Positions 32,630 through 41,680 of a DNA stretch of 64,000 nucleotides are shown piece by piece. The stretch lies in contig CAMXCT020000125.1 in NCBI GenBank assembly GCA_947184155.2, forward strand, positions 558,001 through 622,000, given 5' to 3'. Position 1 is the stretch's first letter. Each line of letters opens with the position of its first letter. Made by a program: the position numbers and the translations under genes. This DNA is from Cladocopium goreaui. Its lineage: Eukaryota; Sar; Dinophyceae; Suessiales; Symbiodiniaceae. The notes beneath the pieces are model-generated. The model did no database searches, was not told the DNA's origin, and saw only the letters and a program-made list of their open reading frames with translations.

Positions 32630-33073
32630 CTAACTAGGATCATTCAGCCCAACCTCTCTGAGCAGGTCTTCCTCAGCTGTCATCTCCGGGACGTCACTCA
32701 CACTCGTCAACTCATCGTCCGAGTTGGCACGTGTATCACAGTGACCTTCCTTCCCAGACGTCGACATTGTCGCAGCATCAATCAACGGTGGCTCCCTTCT
32801 GACGCCCGCCACACTTTCTTCCGCATCAATGACAACAGGTGCGGTAGCCGCGTCAATGGGATATGCTCGACGCCGCACAGCTTTGGAAGACTGGCCCTTC
32901 TTGTCGAAGCTATTCTTGATCACTGGTTGCTTAGCGCGAGACGTTACAGATGTTGGCTCCTCCTTAGAGACTTCCTTCTGGTCTCCCCGATCGGACATGG
33001 CAACCAGATCTACCTTTGACCTTCTTGAACAATGCTTGGCGTCATCAGTGACAAGCATGACTTCCACCTTCAA
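32630..33073 (-). CDS. Small disordered ORF of the nested element
   Basis: 147 codons, charged and low in hydrophobic residues (MSDRGDQKEVSKEEPTS; VRRRAYPIDAATAPVVIDA), with an acidic C-terminus (EMTAEEDLLREVGLNDPS). DAAT occurs twice in a short internal repeat (PIDAAT, LIDAAT). It is the first ORF after the 5' LTR. No function can be assigned. 33074-34122, the leader region, has no supported gene. Confidence 0.4.
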   Translation of the reverse strand: MKVEVMLVTDDAKHCSRRSKVDLVAMSDRGDQKEVSKEEPTSVTSRAKQPVIKNSFDKKGQSSKAVRRRAYPIDAATAPVVIDAEESVAGVRREPPLIDAATMSTSGKEGHCDTRANSDDELTSVSDVPEMTAEEDLLREVGLNDPS

Positions 33074-34122
33074 TCACCCACAGTGTACTCCAAAGACAAA
33101 GTTTCATGCGTATTGGGCTCAAAATCAAATCTACCTTCAGATTGAATAACACTGCCATGACAACTCAGAAAGCGCTCTTAACATGCTTATTCCAGCCACC
33201 TGATACACCTTTTCTCACTACCCCTCTTCTAAAGACCAACTGAGTTCAAGACCCAAGACGTGCCTCAGTTGTTTGCAAGAACCATGTACCTGACCCCATC
33301 AGTTCCCAACCTTTGCACCTTGATCCAATACCTCAGTGTCCGAGGATGTCAAACCTGGCAATCAGCTGCCCCACCCTCAGGGAGTTCCAAGTCACAATCC
33401 TGTAGCAAGTTACCTACTGTCACTTCCTACTGCCGAAACGAAATTCCTACGTCCAGGAAAGTCCCATCCATGCATACATCTCCAGACACTCTAGCCTGGC
33501 CTTGCCATAGTGACCCTACGCTAGCAATACGTCACGCCATGACACAGACTCCTACCAGAATACCGCCTATATCACATGAATGCCTTCCAAACACTACGCA
33601 CCTACACAAGGTGAAAAGAAAACTTACTCTGACAGAATCCGTTGTCACCACAGACTCAACTCCTCCGTCCAAGTCACAAGTCCTGCCCAGGGCTGACTAA
33701 TTCTGTATGTTCTCCTACAGGTACCACTGTCGACAGCTTACCATGGATTCACTTCTGTCCAGCCTACCAAGAACAAACCCTGCCGAATCTTGCCCAACTT
33801 GCAAACGAAGAGTCGTTCAAATAAAACGATACGTCCACGATCCTCATGATCCGTAAAAATCTATACAAAAACTAAAACAGGATCCCAAAGTCACCTGAAC
33901 CCAAACAGACTCAAACCAACTCCACACTCCCTAGTGACCTCACACTCTCAGATCATCACCCCTGTGACATAGGTGCACCTTAGTACGAGCTCATCTCTGC
34001 ATCTGCGTCCAGATCACGGAGCTCCAATACCCAAGATCCCAATCTCACCTTAGATGACGTCCTTAGTATCTTGTCACACACAAGGGTCAGCGGAAGATGG
34101 TGTGGGCAGCCCTTCTTTCAGG

Positions 34123-34129
34123 GCTCCGC
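34123..34129 (-). promoter_or_regulatory. Remnant of the primer-binding site of the nested element
   Basis: GCTCCGC on the plus strand (GCGGAGC on the minus) is the last part of the shared PBS TGGTAGCGGAGC. The rest of the PBS and the first bases of the LTR (TGTGAAAAACG onward) are absent, as if deleted between two CCGC words. Confidence 0.4.
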
Positions 34130-34138
34130 ATGTCCGCG

Positions 34139-36063
34139 TGTACTCAAATCAACGCTTTCGTTATCTTACTACGCCAGACGCAAACACCTACTGTGTTTGC
34201 AGCTCCGCAGTTACTTACTTCCCCACAAAGTCAAATAAAGGAACTTGTTCCACCCCGACTCCTAAGTGCACGTCAGACTCCTTCTTTTCTCTCCAGACGC
34301 CACACACAACGGAACAGGTCAACAAGATCCAAGGCAGGCACACGGCCACAAACCACAAGGGGAAGCAACAGGAAAAGTTCCAGGTGTGGCTACTGTTTCC
34401 AATGCCCTAGGTGACACTGCAGTTCAGTTCGCTTCGGAACACTTGACACCACTCCCTTGAGCCGATGTCTCAACTGGGAAACTCGATTCCAGGTTTCCAA
34501 TACACAACCTTCCCTCAAAGGTTGTTGAAACAATTCCGAACTGCTATGATATACAAATCACCTAGTCACAAAACGTCAGAAACATTTCCAAAAGTTCTCA
34601 AGTCAAACTGGTTCTCGTCCAAACGCAAGTAACCAGCTAGCCGGTGTTACTAGTCTCTACCAAACGTCTAGACTAGTCACACGGCTAGTCAAGAACGAAA
34701 TGATTCACTCAAATTCCTTTACAAAATCCTCTTGCAATACAGAACAACATGGGAACCTCATGTTCCATCTCCAAAACAGTTCTTCACATAGATATGTGCT
34801 CCCATAGTGCCAAACTACCAAGGAGAGTAAAAATGTTCTGCTCGACTTCTCCACAACAGTTCTTCACACAGAGATATCTTCTCATAGTTCCAAACCGTCG
34901 AGGAGAGTAGAATACTCTGCTCGACTTCTCAGCTAATATCCAGTCATAAACAGTCATAGCGCTAAAGTAGTTCGCTTACTGTCATAACCAAAAGTCAGCA
35001 ACAAGTCACAGGCATAAAGATCATAATGCAGCTCTCCAGATCAAGTATCCGGAGGTTGAATAAGATACGTAGGCATTGTCCTCACAATGCCGAAGTATCT
35101 CACATACTCAAAAGATCTGCTTGACTTCTCAGCTAATGTCCAGTCATAAACAGGCATAGCGCTAAGGTAGTTCGCTTACTGCAACAACCAAACGTCAGCT
35201 ATAAGCCACAGATATAAAGATCACAAAGTAGATCTCCAGATCAAATACCCAGAGGTCAAAGAAGATACGTAGGCATTGTTCTCACAATGCCGGAGTATCT
35301 CACATACTCGCAAGAAGTAATCAAATAGGCTTCACCAACATCTCAGAGGTACGAAGCAATGACAAGAATCGAAACGGATGATCCAAAACCATCTCAGTTA
35401 GATTCATACTCCTCCAAGAGGTCAAAGAACTTCCGAGATCGATGGAATCTGCACAGCGAATGCTTCTGGAAGCATTCGCTCAGTATCATAAAGCTAAATA
35501 AAGCTCCAAACTGTACTTAAAGTGTCTTGAACTCCGTGTAGATTCACTCAGACCCACAGGTCGATATCTCAGAGCAAATGTCTGAGGGCAGTACAGCAAT
35601 CTTGTTTCTTTTCTAAACGATATTTAAGGACTTCAGCACAAAGGAGGCTAAACTCAGAAGAGTTGGCCAGTGCTTGTGCAAGGAGTTGTCTAGAGTGGAG
35701 AAAACATTCACTGTGGATGCCACACTTATTAGCTACTGTCTGGATGTCTAATATTGGCCACGGTGCGGGGATCTGGAGCACATGCGGCAGAAAAGAAAGT
35801 GACTGCAAGCAGTGAAGGCTTTTCGGACATTTGGTCATAAATTGGAGTGAATACAGTGCTCGAATTTGCCGGGACCACGCGTTGCGAAATTCGAGCAGCA
35901 GGGGTTTCGCAACTGTCAACTCCGGCAGCTTCCTACAAAGCAATATCGAACTGCTCAAGTCTGTTGCAGCTTCCCATAGTCCAGTTCCACTACCAAATAC
36001 TCAATGAATGGCAGGTCGCACCAAAGCCAAGTTATAACCCTGTAAGGGACACAAACTTTCACA
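34139..36063 (-). repeat. 5' LTR of the nested element, with a 346-bp insert
   Basis: Matches 25811-27423. Differences include the loss of the inner terminus, several small deletions and an insert at about 35578-35923. Its outer end TTTCACA is followed by the TTAGG target duplication. Confidence 0.85.
35578..35923 (-). other. Insert in the LTR with a full-length open frame
   Basis: About 346 bases are present here and absent from the sister LTR. The minus strand is open throughout (LSFLPHVLQIPAPWPILDI; ECFLHSRQLLAQALANSSEF), as part of a frame from 35958 to 35569. Composition is protein-like and unlike the surrounding LTR. It may be a captured exon or cDNA piece used as filler during repair; the product is not recognised. 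Confidence 0.5.
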
Positions 36064-36546
36064 TTAGGAGTGAACCCAATGAGCTGCCAAGGAAGCATAC
36101 TGAGTGGCCCGGTTGGAGCGAACTTGGGACGCTTAACGCCTCAGGCGGCGCAGATCCAAGAGGTCATGGCCATCTTAGGTAGCATGAGTGAGGGACAGCT
36201 ACAGACAGTGCAACAACATACGCAAGATCGTTTTTTAACTATGCAACAGAGAAGAGAGGTTCCAGAAGTGTTTGGTGATGGTCTTGGTAGGGCAGCTGAT
36301 TCGTCGTTTGTGACTCCGCAGCCATTTGATGTTTTGCCGGGTTTTGGTGTTCAACAATCAAATCATGGAAATTTACAGCAATTGGATGTCTTCGCCAAAA
36401 GCGAAAAATGGTTGACACCGGCACCAACACCAGTAGGAACTTGGAAGACAAGAGAAGAGAAGAAGATGTTAGGTTGGGCTGGCTATTTGCTGTCAGCATG
36501 CCGGAGCCAGTATGGGACAGGAGGCGGTGGGGGGCGGTTTGAATAA
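36064..36546 (+). pseudogene. Gag fragment 3 of element A
   Basis: Continues the gag across the TTAGG site: VNPMSCQGSILSGPVGANLG, then a glutamine-rich stretch and the block DVFAKSEKWLTPAP / GTWKTREEKKMLGWAGYLL. The same block occurs in element B gag (DVFTKSEKWLPPLP; GTWKTREQEILGFAGYV). The frame ends shortly after in a Gly-rich run, before the large helical gag domain seen in element B, so the rest of gag and all of pol are missing. 36547-37274 holds no recognised gene; a GTTTC-type repeat lies at 37063-37087. Confidence 0.7.
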
Positions 36547-37274
36547 TTTCTTTCAGGTCCGTCGCCGTTTGACCTTCGCTCAACCAATTATTCGATCGAC
36601 CCAATGATCTTCACCACACCCTTGCATGCCCTCTCTCGACAAGGTTGCAACACAGTGCGTGCCAGTTCAATGCCCTGAGACTTTACATCTGCCTACACAC
36701 CTGTAGACAACTTAGCCCTTGGAATGGAACGACCGACTCCTATGTTTTGACATGGGGCATGAGGCTTTAGTGAGGTTGTGCAAGACCGGATGTCAGAACA
36801 AGGATGGTATTCCGATTGGAAAGACATTGAAGTTTGTTTCCAATTTAGTTTGGTTTGCACTAAATCTTCACTCCAAACTTTTCTACATGTACATGCCAGA
36901 CTCATGCAGAACTTTATCAAATCAACTATACTGAAATAGCGTTTTACAACCGAAAGTTGGCAAGATACATTTTTATTGCGGTCAAACATGCTTCGAAGAA
37001 GAGTTGAAATTGTGTGTAAAAGGGGACCCTGTGACAGAGAGAGACAGAAGTTGGATCCACGTTTCGTTTCATTTCGTTTCATTTCTGTTTGCACGTTGTT
37101 TTCAAACAAACGTTGCCACCATGTTTCATTTTGTGCAGAGTTTTTTGCGCGATACTATAAGATGCAGTGTGTTTGCGCAGCGCAGAACAATCTGAAAGGA
37201 CTGATCCTATCACGACTGTGATGTCCTTTGTTTCACGTTCTAGTTCTAGTACTTTTTCACCATGGTTTGTAGCC

Positions 37275-37694
37275 ATGGCCAAGTCTGGATGGACGGATGA
37301 AGATGAGAAGGCTTTGCTTGGTCTTAGCTGAATCTTTGAATGCGCAGTTGCCTGTGATGCCTTCCCAATCTGTCCTGGGATCGTCGACCTTAATCAGCTT
37401 ACTGCTGATTTGGTGCCTGAAGGCATGAGTTTTCGAGATTGGAGCAGAACGAAGTTTGCGTTTGGAAAGTTTGCCAATGAAGTCAAAACCTACCGTGAGG
37501 TATATGTCGATGATGAGATGGCCGGATATTGCAAATGGAGTATGTGTCACCTGGGAAACAAGAGTACGAGTCCAATTGCAAAGGATTGGTATTCTTTTCT
37601 CTGCGCATGCAAGGTTGTGGAGGACTCTGGAAAGGTTGGAAAGCTAAAGGGTTGCTTCACTGGAACTTCAGTGCAGAGGAAGCTGGGTGATTGA
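37275..37694 (+). pseudogene. Short ORF of element A with an FGK...TYREVY...GYCKW block
   Basis: Starts ATG 37275 (MAKSGWTDEDEKALLGLS), has an in-frame TGA at 37329, and runs to 37694. The core reads FRDWSRTKFAFGKFANEV, TYREVYVDDEMAGYCKWSM and KDWYSFLCACKVVE. The F-G-K, T-x-x-E-V and Y-x-x-W spacing resembles the small domain at the C-terminus of exonuclease X-like proteins, but this is a resemblance by eye only. It sits between gag and the 3' LTR as an accessory ORF. Confidence 0.4.
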
Positions 37695-37861
37695 GAGTAT
37701 CCTCATTGGTGCAAAGGCGAGGAAAGACTATGAGCTGGTTGTTCATTGGATGGTGGACAACGGGACAATTCGTACTGTATGTATTGACCTATCGAGTTTG
37801 AGCGATATGTGCTGAATTCTGGATGGGTTACAGCGTATACCTATGGAATGGAGTTCATCTC

Positions 37862-37870
37862 AAAAGGGGG
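37862..37870 (+). promoter_or_regulatory. Polypurine tract of element A
   Basis: AAAAGGGGG immediately before the 3' LTR start TGTGAAAATT. Confidence 0.75.
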
Positions 37871-38700
37871 TGTGAAAATTGTGTGACATCTGTGGTGAGA
37901 TGAATCCATTGGTCTTTTCTGCATTGGAAGAAGTGAATTTGGTTTTCATCTTGATGATGAGCTCAACCGTGATGGTTGACATCGTATTTGCACGTTTCAT
38001 GTTTTGCACGTTTTATTGGAGATGACGAAACCCAACAACGATATACTTTTCGTCTTCTTTGAGTACTTTGATTGCACGGAGAACATCGTGAGGATTTGAA
38101 TTTGTATAGTGACATGGAAAATCAAACCATTTTCCATACCTTTTGCATTAGTTGTCGTCGACGAATTGCACGAAGGAATCGTGAGAAGATCGTAGAATTC
38201 ATTTTGTGACTTCGGAAGAAGGAACTTTGTTTGACATTGATCGGAGAAGTGTAGTTTGTTTTGTCTCTCAATGATGATAGCGAGAGCAACATTCTGAAAG
38301 GCATTCAGAACTGGAGTTGCTAACAGATCTGAGGGAGACATCATGAATCATGTTTTGGTGCTTGAAATGTTTCAACGTTTTTCAAACACTCAAACTTATT
38401 TAAACAAACAAACCATGTCTTGATGTAAAGACTTTTTGTGAGGACATGTGTTTTTGATCGCTTTTGTGAAAGTTAGCAGAAAGATGCTGACTGGCGACTC
38501 CGCATCATTTTGTGTCAAGGCGTGACACACCAACAAGAACCATAGCGACATGAGCAAGACACCTTGTTGCTTGTGTGTTTGGTAAAAGTGGCTGAGCTCT
38601 GGCAGTGGTTGACTTGGTTGCGTGGACGGTCTTAGTGAGTTAAGGACGACGTCCTGGACGCTGACCCAAGTAGGTTTCGAAGGTTGTGGTACCTTCCGCA
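37871..38700 (+). repeat. 3' LTR of element A
   Basis: 830 bases from TGTGAAAATT to CTTCCGCA; its last 544 bases match the truncated 5' LTR. A TIR element follows one base after the LTR end, so the target duplication cannot be read. Confidence 0.85.
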
Positions 38701-38701
38701 A

Positions 38702-39031
38702 GAAACGGTCGGAAACATCAGGTCAAAACTTGTTCAACCTGCATTTTTTAAAATAAGCATTTCCGCGCAACGCCGTTTTTTTTATAAGGTCCAAAATGCA
38801 ACAGAAACGGTTGGAAACAGTCTTGAGATCGTACCTTCGCTCGGCAAGAAAAGACATGTTTTTACACACTTTTCAAACATTTTTCATAAACCTCTGCTAC
38901 CAACAACCGTTTTCCCTTGGACACCTTGGGACCTTCAACAAAAAACGACGTTGCGCGGAAATGTTTATTTAAATTTGAAAGAAATGACCTGATCATGTTT
39001 CCGACTGTTTCGGATTGTTTCCGACCGTTTC
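38702..39031. mobile_element. MITE-like inverted-repeat element
   Basis: 330 bases with imperfect arms of about 90 bases: GAAACGGTCGGAAAC at 38702 pairs with GTTTCCGACCGTTTC at 39017-39031, and ATTTCCGCGCAACG pairs with CGTTGCGCGGAAAT further in. The right arm carries an extra copy of the GTTTCSGA word. No ORF is credible. Confidence 0.7.
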
Positions 39032-39109
39032 ATTTTTTCATGGCAGGTGTGGCATTTTGTAAGATGTGCTGAAAATTGACAGAAGCCTGCGCTCATAAGC
39101 GTCTCCAAG

Positions 39110-39779
39110 TGTGAAAATCCCACCTGGTATAGCGCTGAGAGATCAGTGACGTTGCACAGTTTGATTTCACCAAGTATCGTCTGTGGACGAGCCTATTTCG
39201 ACTTGGAACGATTGTGAATGGACAGATCGAAGTTTGTAGTTTTGATTTGACCGAATATCATGTGTAGAAGATATACTTTTGGACGTTTTTGGATGATCGA
39301 TGCTTCATAGAGCATCTTGTGACACTCAACGAGCACAACCGACACTGCGGTTGCACTCGTCTCGTTTTGTAGTTGAGAGTTGTGATGTTTTTGTAGGAAA
39401 CCGAACATTATTTGAACAGTTTGGAAACATTTCAACAGTTTTAGAACCGAATGAAAGCTTTTGATCCTCAGTGGATCGCTTTTCGGAATTTTCGTCGACT
39501 GGAATCCAGTTTGCAGTTCAGACAAAAACCATCCTTTTTTTTGTCACCTTTAATCAGTATTTGAACTGAATGGTCAACGATACTCGTTGGCTCAAGCCCG
39601 AGCGAGAGAAACAGAGTGTGTGTTGAAGCGTTGCTTGTTGTCTGGAGTGATTTGAGCGAGAGAGCACGGAAAGTTTGACTCACCTTTGTTTATTTGTGGG
39701 AAAGCCTTTGGGTAACTTTGATCGCGATAGGTTTTGTTTTGGTTTTCAAGGCACAACTTAGCGGTGCAAAGTTTTTACG
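39110..39779 (+). repeat. 5' LTR of element B
   Basis: 670 bases beginning TGTGAAAATCCCACC and ending TTTTTACG, nearly identical to 47585-48258. It contains TTGGCTCAAG at 39587-39596. 39032-39104, between the MITE and this LTR, shows nothing. Confidence 0.9.
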
Positions 39780-39791
39780 TGGTAGCGGAGC
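39780..39791 (+). promoter_or_regulatory. tRNA primer-binding site of element B
   Basis: TGGTAGCGGAGC, identical to that of element A. The leader continues with GTGGATCCAGGAACC, cognate with the gag start of element A, before the inverted block begins near 39910. Confidence 0.75.
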
Positions 39792-39913
39792 TTCGTGCTC
39801 CTACCACAGATCTGTGTGATCTTGGTTTGTCTGTGGATCCAGGAACCGTGTTTGTGAGTTTATACTTTGCTCAGGTCTTGCGTGAATCTTATTTGTGTTT
39901 CAGGTATGGCCCT

Positions 39914-40854
39914 GAGGAATGCTCCCCATATTTCCCTGAAGCCTGACTCGAGGCCGGGTCTCCCCTGCCCCCTCGTACTTGATGACACCCTCACTGAGTG
40001 ATACTCTCCTCATCTTCTGCGGGCAATTGGCACTCAGATGCCCCTTCTCACCACACTGGTAGCAAGTACGAGTCTCCGTAGGATACCTGGAAAAACCTGT
40101 CTGCACAGTCCGAAACTTCTGCTCCCTCTCGAGTGGCTTGACTTCCATTGTCTCTCTTCTGCCTGAAATAGGGTCGAAAAAAACTTCGAACTGGCACATC
40201 TCCTCCACGAGCTGGAATCTCAAAGGCTGGTGCAGGCTGAGCACGCTCTTCTCTCGCAGTCTTCTTAATCTCTTCCCACTTCGCCTTCTGGCGTCTCTCC
40301 GTCTCCTGGTTCTTGAAACGATTCTTCCCGGGTACCTTGGCAGTTGTCCCAGGCTCTGTTTTCACCTTGGTGACCTTGAGACGCCTCGGCATGAGCTTGG
40401 CTGCAGGCCTCTTAGGCATTCTCTTCACCTGAGGTTTCTTTCCAGATCCAGAAGACGGCTCACCTGATGGCTTCTCTCCTGAAGTTGCTTCGCCACCTGG
40501 AACTGCTTCCTTGGTGTCCGGTGTACCTGAAACAGTCGCAGCTGGCTCACCTGATGGGGGTCGAACCTCCTCAACCACTGCATCTCGGCGCATAACGCCC
40601 CCAGTCGGGTCCTCTCTTGGCTCTCCTGTCGTCCAATCCACACGAGTGAGCCCTGAGACACTAGACCGTGTATCTTCCTCTGCCATCAGCGCGACAGCAA
40701 GAGGCAAACTGTCCGGGTTTGTCAAGGTTTCTTGAGCAAACACAGCTTTCACATGACGAAATGATCTCTGATCTCCCGAAACTTGCAGTTCTTCTTCCAA
40801 AACAAACGAAATCAAACGTTCTCCGCACAAAACGCAGTTCCTGTTGACAAACAT
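39914..40854 (-). pseudogene. Basic ORF with a CCHC zinc knuckle, antisense in element B
   Basis: Two frames joined by a shift near 40170. The first begins MFVNRNCVLCGERLISFVL, becomes Pro/Gly/Glu-rich and then strongly basic (KKPQVKRMPKRPAAKLMPRR). The second ends with the knuckle CYQCGEKGHLSANC and SLSEGVIKYEGAGETRPRVR. It follows RNase H on the same strand. If the proposed inversion is undone, this reading would run towards the proline-rich ORF at 44820, so the two may once have formed a single ORF 2: CCHC knuckle, proline-rich linker, methyltransferase-like domain. Confidence 0.6.
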
Positions 40855-41675
40855 GAAATTGGTTTTGAATAACTGTTGTCACAAACGTCCAAGCAAAAAC
40901 CAAGGATGTTCGAAATCAAACTGAAATCAACTTTCACAAATCCAAGCATGTTCCTGTAAAATAAAAACTTCTGAGTTGGCAAGCACTTGGTAAAACAATC
41001 TGCTGGGTTCAAAGTTCCTGGAACATGCGACAAAAGCAAAACTTTGCGATCCATCAACTCTCGGAGCCAATAAACTTTAATCTCAATGTGTCGGCTCTTT
41101 CGTTGCAAATCAGATGCTTCGAGAAGCATTTTCCCTGACAAACTGTCGGTCTTGACGACCAGTGGAAACAAGTATGAAACTTTCATAGAGTCTTCGTCAT
41201 CAGACTCTGCTTCGTCATACCAAGTCACCTGAGCGTCCTGAGGGATAATGTCAACCCATGGATACAAACGACCAAGCACAAAACCCAAAGTCCTGAGCAA
41301 GCCGATTCCTTCCTGAACACCTGACTGTAATGCAACAAGCTCAGCCTCACAGGAGGAGAGCGTCACAGCTGACTGGTGCCTGCTGAAACACTTCATCAAA
41401 CACTGTTGAAAGATGAAGCAAGTACCTGAAACAGAACGACGTCCAGTACTTTTCATGGGTGCAAACCCAGCATCTGTGTACACTTCCAAACCTTTCACAT
41501 CGGGCAAAGCAAGCTCTTCTGATGGAAAGCACAATGCGACATCCATGTCAGTCATAAGGTACCTGAGTACAGCACGCAAACATTTTTCATGGGTCTCAAA
41601 CGGTTGTGCCTGACCAGTTCCAAGCATGCTGACCAAAATCAACAAGTCTTGACGAGTTTGGCAATACCATGACAA
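40812..41675 (-). pseudogene. Copia RNase H (antisense in element B)
   Basis: Carries the connection region (LSWYCQTRQDLLILVSML; CLRAVLRYLMTDMDVAL) and RNase H with VYTDAGFAPMKSTGRRS, LSSCEAELVALQSG, the third aspartate in VVKTDSLSGKM, and RHIEIKVYWLREL followed by PGTLNPADCFTK. These are the expected Ty1/copia positions. The RT fingers and palm, including a YVDD box, are missing upstream: the integrase frame ends 6 bases away. Confidence 0.85.
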
Positions 41676-41680
41676 ACGAC

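Larger units (their letters stand above)
25773..36068 (-). mobile_element. Non-autonomous LTR retrotransposon nested in element A gag
   Basis: A 10.3-kb minus-strand element (25778-36063) flanked by a 5-bp target duplication TTAGG (25773-25777 and 36064-36068). Its termini are inverted, TGTGAAA and TTTCACA. The 3' LTR is 25778-27423 and the 5' LTR about 34139-36063; the polypurine tract is at 27424-27431 on the opposite strand. The 6.7-kb interior encodes no protease, integrase, RT or RNase H but keeps several small ORFs (33073-32630, 32278-31904, 31485-31217, 30511-29384). This fits the class of large retrotransposon derivatives that borrow enzymes from an autonomous partner. Confidence 0.85.
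21419..38700 (+). mobile_element. Copia-type LTR element A, gag interrupted by two nested insertions
   Basis: Defined by a truncated 5' LTR (21419-21938), a PBS (21939-21950), a gag in three pieces, a polypurine tract (37862-37870) and a 3' LTR (37871-38700). The LTR begins TGTGAAAATT and ends CTTCCGCA. Gag starts at ATG 21977 (MDPGSV), is broken at 22147 by a P-Q-P block of TIR elements, resumes at 25491, is broken again at 25778 by a minus-strand LTR element, and resumes at 36064. Little pol is present: after gag there is only a short ORF (37275-37694). It therefore looks non-autonomous or deleted as well as nested. Confidence 0.75.

Noticed and set aside
36064-36068. Possibility that the nested element starts at the TGTACTC shared by both LTRs
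   Set aside because: Taking the start 33 bases further out (25778) gives matching termini and a 5-bp TTAGG duplication that restores the gag frame.
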